64,000 nt of DNA from Kitasatospora sp. SUK 42 (lineage in GTDB: Bacteria > Actinomycetota > Actinomycetes > Streptomycetales > Streptomycetaceae), in NCBI RefSeq assembly GCF_015776785.2, contig NZ_LFMD02000002.1, forward strand, positions 1,549,329-1,613,328. The letters are read 5' to 3'. How positions within the stretch are numbered: position 1 is the stretch's first letter; every line of letters begins with the position of its first letter. Shown here one piece after another: positions 62,100 through 64,000 of this stretch. A model generated the notes under the pieces. It made no database searches, was not told where the DNA came from, and saw only the letters and a list, made by a program, of their open reading frames with translations. Position numbers and translations under genes: made by a program.

Positions 62100-62534
62100 C
62101 GGCCCGCCTTCGTCTGGGTGCCTGGTGGCTGCGTCGGCCTCCAGTGTCCAACACCGGGGCCTCCCGTGGTGTTCCGACGGCCGATCCGGCAGGTGCCGAG
62201 GGGGCCCGGTGCGGGCCGTCGCGCGGTTCACCCGTCTGAGCGGCGCCCCGTTCCTCCTCCTGCACGACGGGGGCGATCCGGGCGGGGTTCCGCCAGACTT
62301 GGGCTCGGCGCCCGCCCCGCCCGGCTCGGCGGACGCTCCGCTCAAAGCGCGCCTCCTGACGGTTCGCTCGCTACGCTCGCTCACGTCCGCACACGGCCGT
62401 GCGGTCCGGATCAGCCGGTGCGGCAGCCGAACGGAAGGGGAGGTTCCGCCTCCTCCGGCATCACCCCGTTTGCGCGATTGCGCTTGGTTGCACCTAGCAT
62501 CGTTCAGTCCCTACCCCGCACATCGGAGATTTCC
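62100..62534. other. Intergenic region between csoR and the DUF47 gene
   Basis: About 435 bases with no credible gene; frames here are Arg/Ser/Pro-rich and lack ribosome sites. An imperfect inverted repeat around AACACCGGGGCCTCCCGTGGTGTT (near 62150-62174) lies about 55 bases before csoR and could be an operator. A possible -10 (TAGCAT, near 62500) lies ahead of the DUF47 gene. Confidence 0.45.
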
Positions 62535-63155
62535 GTGCGTTTTAGCCTGACCCCGAAGGAGACGAGTTTCTACGACATGTTCGCCGCAGCCGCGGAGAAC
62601 CTCGTCGTCGGATCGAAGCTCCTTCTGGAGCTGCTGGGATCAGACGTGTCGGCCCGCGCGGAGATCGTCGAGCGCATGCGCGCCGCCGAGCACGCCGGGG
62701 ACGACACCACCCATGCCGTCTTCCACCAGTTGAACTCCTCCTTCATCACGCCCTTCGACCGCGAGGACATCTACAGCCTCGCCTCGTCGCTGGACGACAT
62801 CATGGACTTCATGGAGGAGGCCGTCGACCTGGTCGTCCTCTACGACATCCAGACGCTCCCGAAGGGCATCGAGCAGCAGATCGAGGTGCTGGCGCGCGCC
62901 GCGGAACTCACCGCCGAGGCGATGCCGAACCTGCGCAGCATGTCGAACCTCACCGAGTACTGGATCGAGGTCAACCGGCTGGAGAACCAGGCCGACCAGA
63001 TCCACCGCAAGCTGCTCGCCCACCTGTTCTCCGGTCAGTACGACGCCATCGAGGTGCTCAAGCTCAAGCAGGTCGTGGACGTCCTTGAGGAGGCGGCGGA
63101 CGCGTTCGAGCACGTCGCCAACACGGTGGAGACCATCGCCGTCAAGGAGTCCTGA
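62535..63155 (+). CDS. DUF47 (PhoU-like) phosphate transport accessory protein
   Basis: A 206-residue helical protein of the DUF47/Pit accessory family: RFSLTPKETSFYDMFAAAAENL, AEHAGDDTTHAVFHQLNSSFITPFDREDIYSL and LDDIMDFMEEAVDLVVLYD with its acidic metal-binding motifs, as in PhoU. Family members pair with low-affinity Pit transporters and affect their activity. The start is GTG 62535, with GGAG seven bases upstream. The pit gene follows after five bases. Confidence 0.92.
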   Translation: MRFSLTPKETSFYDMFAAAAENLVVGSKLLLELLGSDVSARAEIVERMRAAEHAGDDTTHAVFHQLNSSFITPFDREDIYSLASSLDDIMDFMEEAVDLVVLYDIQTLPKGIEQQIEVLARAAELTAEAMPNLRSMSNLTEYWIEVNRLENQADQIHRKLLAHLFSGQYDAIEVLKLKQVVDVLEEAADAFEHVANTVETIAVKES

Positions 63156-63160
63156 CCCTC

Positions 63161-64000
63161 GTGGACATGGCAGCACTCATCGCCGTCATCGGCGTTGCGT
63201 TCTTCTTCACGTACACCAACGGCTTCCACGACTCGGCGAACGCGATCGCCACCTCGGTCTCGACCCGGGCGCTGACCCCGAGGGCCGCGCTCGCGATGGC
63301 CGCCGTGATGAACCTGGCCGGCGCGTTCCTGGGCAGCGGGGTCGCGCACACCGTCTCCAAGGGAATCATCGAGACCCCGACCGGCAACCAGGGGATGGCG
63401 ATCCTCTTCGCCGCACTGGTCGGCGCGATCGCATGGAACCTGGTCACCTGGTACTTCGGCCTGCCGTCCTCCTCCTCGCACGCCCTGTTCGGCGGCATGG
63501 TGGGCGCGGCGCTGGCCGGCGGGGTCGACGTGATCTGGAGCGGGGTGATCGACAAGATCGTCATCCCGATGATCGTCTCGCCGGTGGTCGGCCTGGTCGG
63601 CGGCTTCCTGGTGATGCTGGCGATCCTGTGGATCTTCCGCCGGGCCAACCCGCACCGCGCCAAGCGCAACTTCCGGGTCGCCCAGACCGCCTCGGCCGCC
63701 GCGATGGCGCTGGCCCACGGCCTGCAGGACGCCCAGAAGACCATGGGCATCGTCGTGATGGCACTCACCATCTCCGGCCACCAGTCCGGCGGCGGGATCC
63801 CGGTCTGGGTGAAGATCTCCTGCGCGACCATGCTCTCGCTGGGCACCTACGCGGGTGGCTGGCGGATCATGCGGACGCTCGGCCGCAAGATCATCGAGCT
63901 GGACCCGCCGCAGGGCTTCGCCGCCGAGGCCACCTCCGCCGCGGTCATGTACATCACGTCGTTCGTCTTCAAGGCGCCGATCTCGACCACCCACGTGATC
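63161..64000 (+). CDS. Low-affinity inorganic phosphate transporter (Pit), 3' end outside window
   Basis: The first 280 codons of a PiT-family permease. The duplicated family signature is visible in its first copy, FTYTNGFHDSANAIATSVSTRAL. WNLVTWYFGLPSSSSHALFGGMVGAAL is the typical GLPSSSSH block, and a second signature half appears in MALAHGLQDAQKTMGIV. The frame is open to the window end, where a second STTHV-like block (APISTTHVI) begins. It probably imports metal-phosphate with protons. GTG 63161 is used because AAGGAG lies 11 bases before it, with the DUF47 stop between. Confidence 0.92.
   Translation, partial: MDMAALIAVIGVAFFFTYTNGFHDSANAIATSVSTRALTPRAALAMAAVMNLAGAFLGSGVAHTVSKGIIETPTGNQGMAILFAALVGAIAWNLVTWYFGLPSSSSHALFGGMVGAALAGGVDVIWSGVIDKIVIPMIVSPVVGLVGGFLVMLAILWIFRRANPHRAKRNFRVAQTASAAAMALAHGLQDAQKTMGIVVMALTISGHQSGGGIPVWVKISCATMLSLGTYAGGWRIMRTLGRKIIELDPPQGFAAEATSAAVMYITSFVFKAPISTTHVI

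Overview
The window is chromosomal DNA from a streptomycete-type actinobacterium (Streptomyces or Kitasatospora). The evidence is very high GC with near-total G/C at third codon positions, many GTG and some TTG starts, and genes typical of the group: nagKA with DasR-type operators, glnR, nur, csoR, rsiG, a cdgB-like diguanylate cyclase, terD and the folate/ftsH/hpt/tilS/dacB/ppa block. From memory of S. coelicolor gene order, the window joins three blocks that are separate there: the nagKA/cdgB/terD block (about 0.4-16 kb), the fol-ftsH-ppa block (about 16-33 kb), and the nur/cysA/glnR/htrA/type-IV-secretion-like/pit block (about 34-64 kb). I saw no rRNA, tRNA, CRISPR array, integrase or complete insertion sequence.

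Layout. 0.4-2.2 kb: a SAM-I riboswitch controls a threonine-synthase-family enzyme and a ubiquitin-like sulfur carrier, which suggests a methionine/sulfur operon rather than plain threonine synthesis. 2.3-6.4 kb: glucosyl-3-phosphoglycerate synthase, trehalose-6-phosphate synthase and phosphatase (compatible solutes), a DUF3263 protein and a cupin. 6.4-10.2 kb: amino-sugar uptake and breakdown (solute-binding lipoprotein, nagK, nagA) with three DasR-like sites. 10.3-16 kb: a carbohydrate-binding membrane protein, a GAF-PAS-GGDEF diguanylate cyclase with a perfect Crp-type palindrome upstream, a flavin reductase, ribosome rescue factor ArfB and TerD.

16-33 kb: the folate operon (folP, NTF2-like, folB, folK, DUF3180, coiled-coil membrane protein), an MprF-like lipid aminoacylase, an esterase, folE, ftsH, hpt, tilS, a DUF2342 metalloprotease, PBP4-type dacB and inorganic pyrophosphatase, with a MITE-like element at about 30.6 kb. 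33.4-43.7 kb: dodecin, an asparaginase, the c-di-GMP-responsive anti-sigma factor RsiG, dtd, ygfZ, the nickel regulator Nur, a nitrobindin-like protein, and a sulfur group (DsrE, DUF1416, thiosulfate sulfurtransferase preceded by a cysteine-rich 26-codon leader peptide), then DUF2993, a repeat-bearing membrane protein and a MoaD-like protein.

44-52 kb: glnR, a LacI regulator, an envelope-stress module (HtrA protease, OmpR-type regulator, histidine kinase; same layout as mycobacterial pepD-mprAB) and a secreted 5'-nucleotidase. 52-59 kb: an apparently domesticated type IV secretion-like operon (VirB2-, TcpC-, VirB6-like proteins and a VirB4 split into two genes) with a divergent two-domain peptidoglycan hydrolase. 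59-64 kb: PAP2 phosphatase, a LppX-like lipoprotein, CsoR, and a DUF47-Pit phosphate transport pair; pit runs off the window end.
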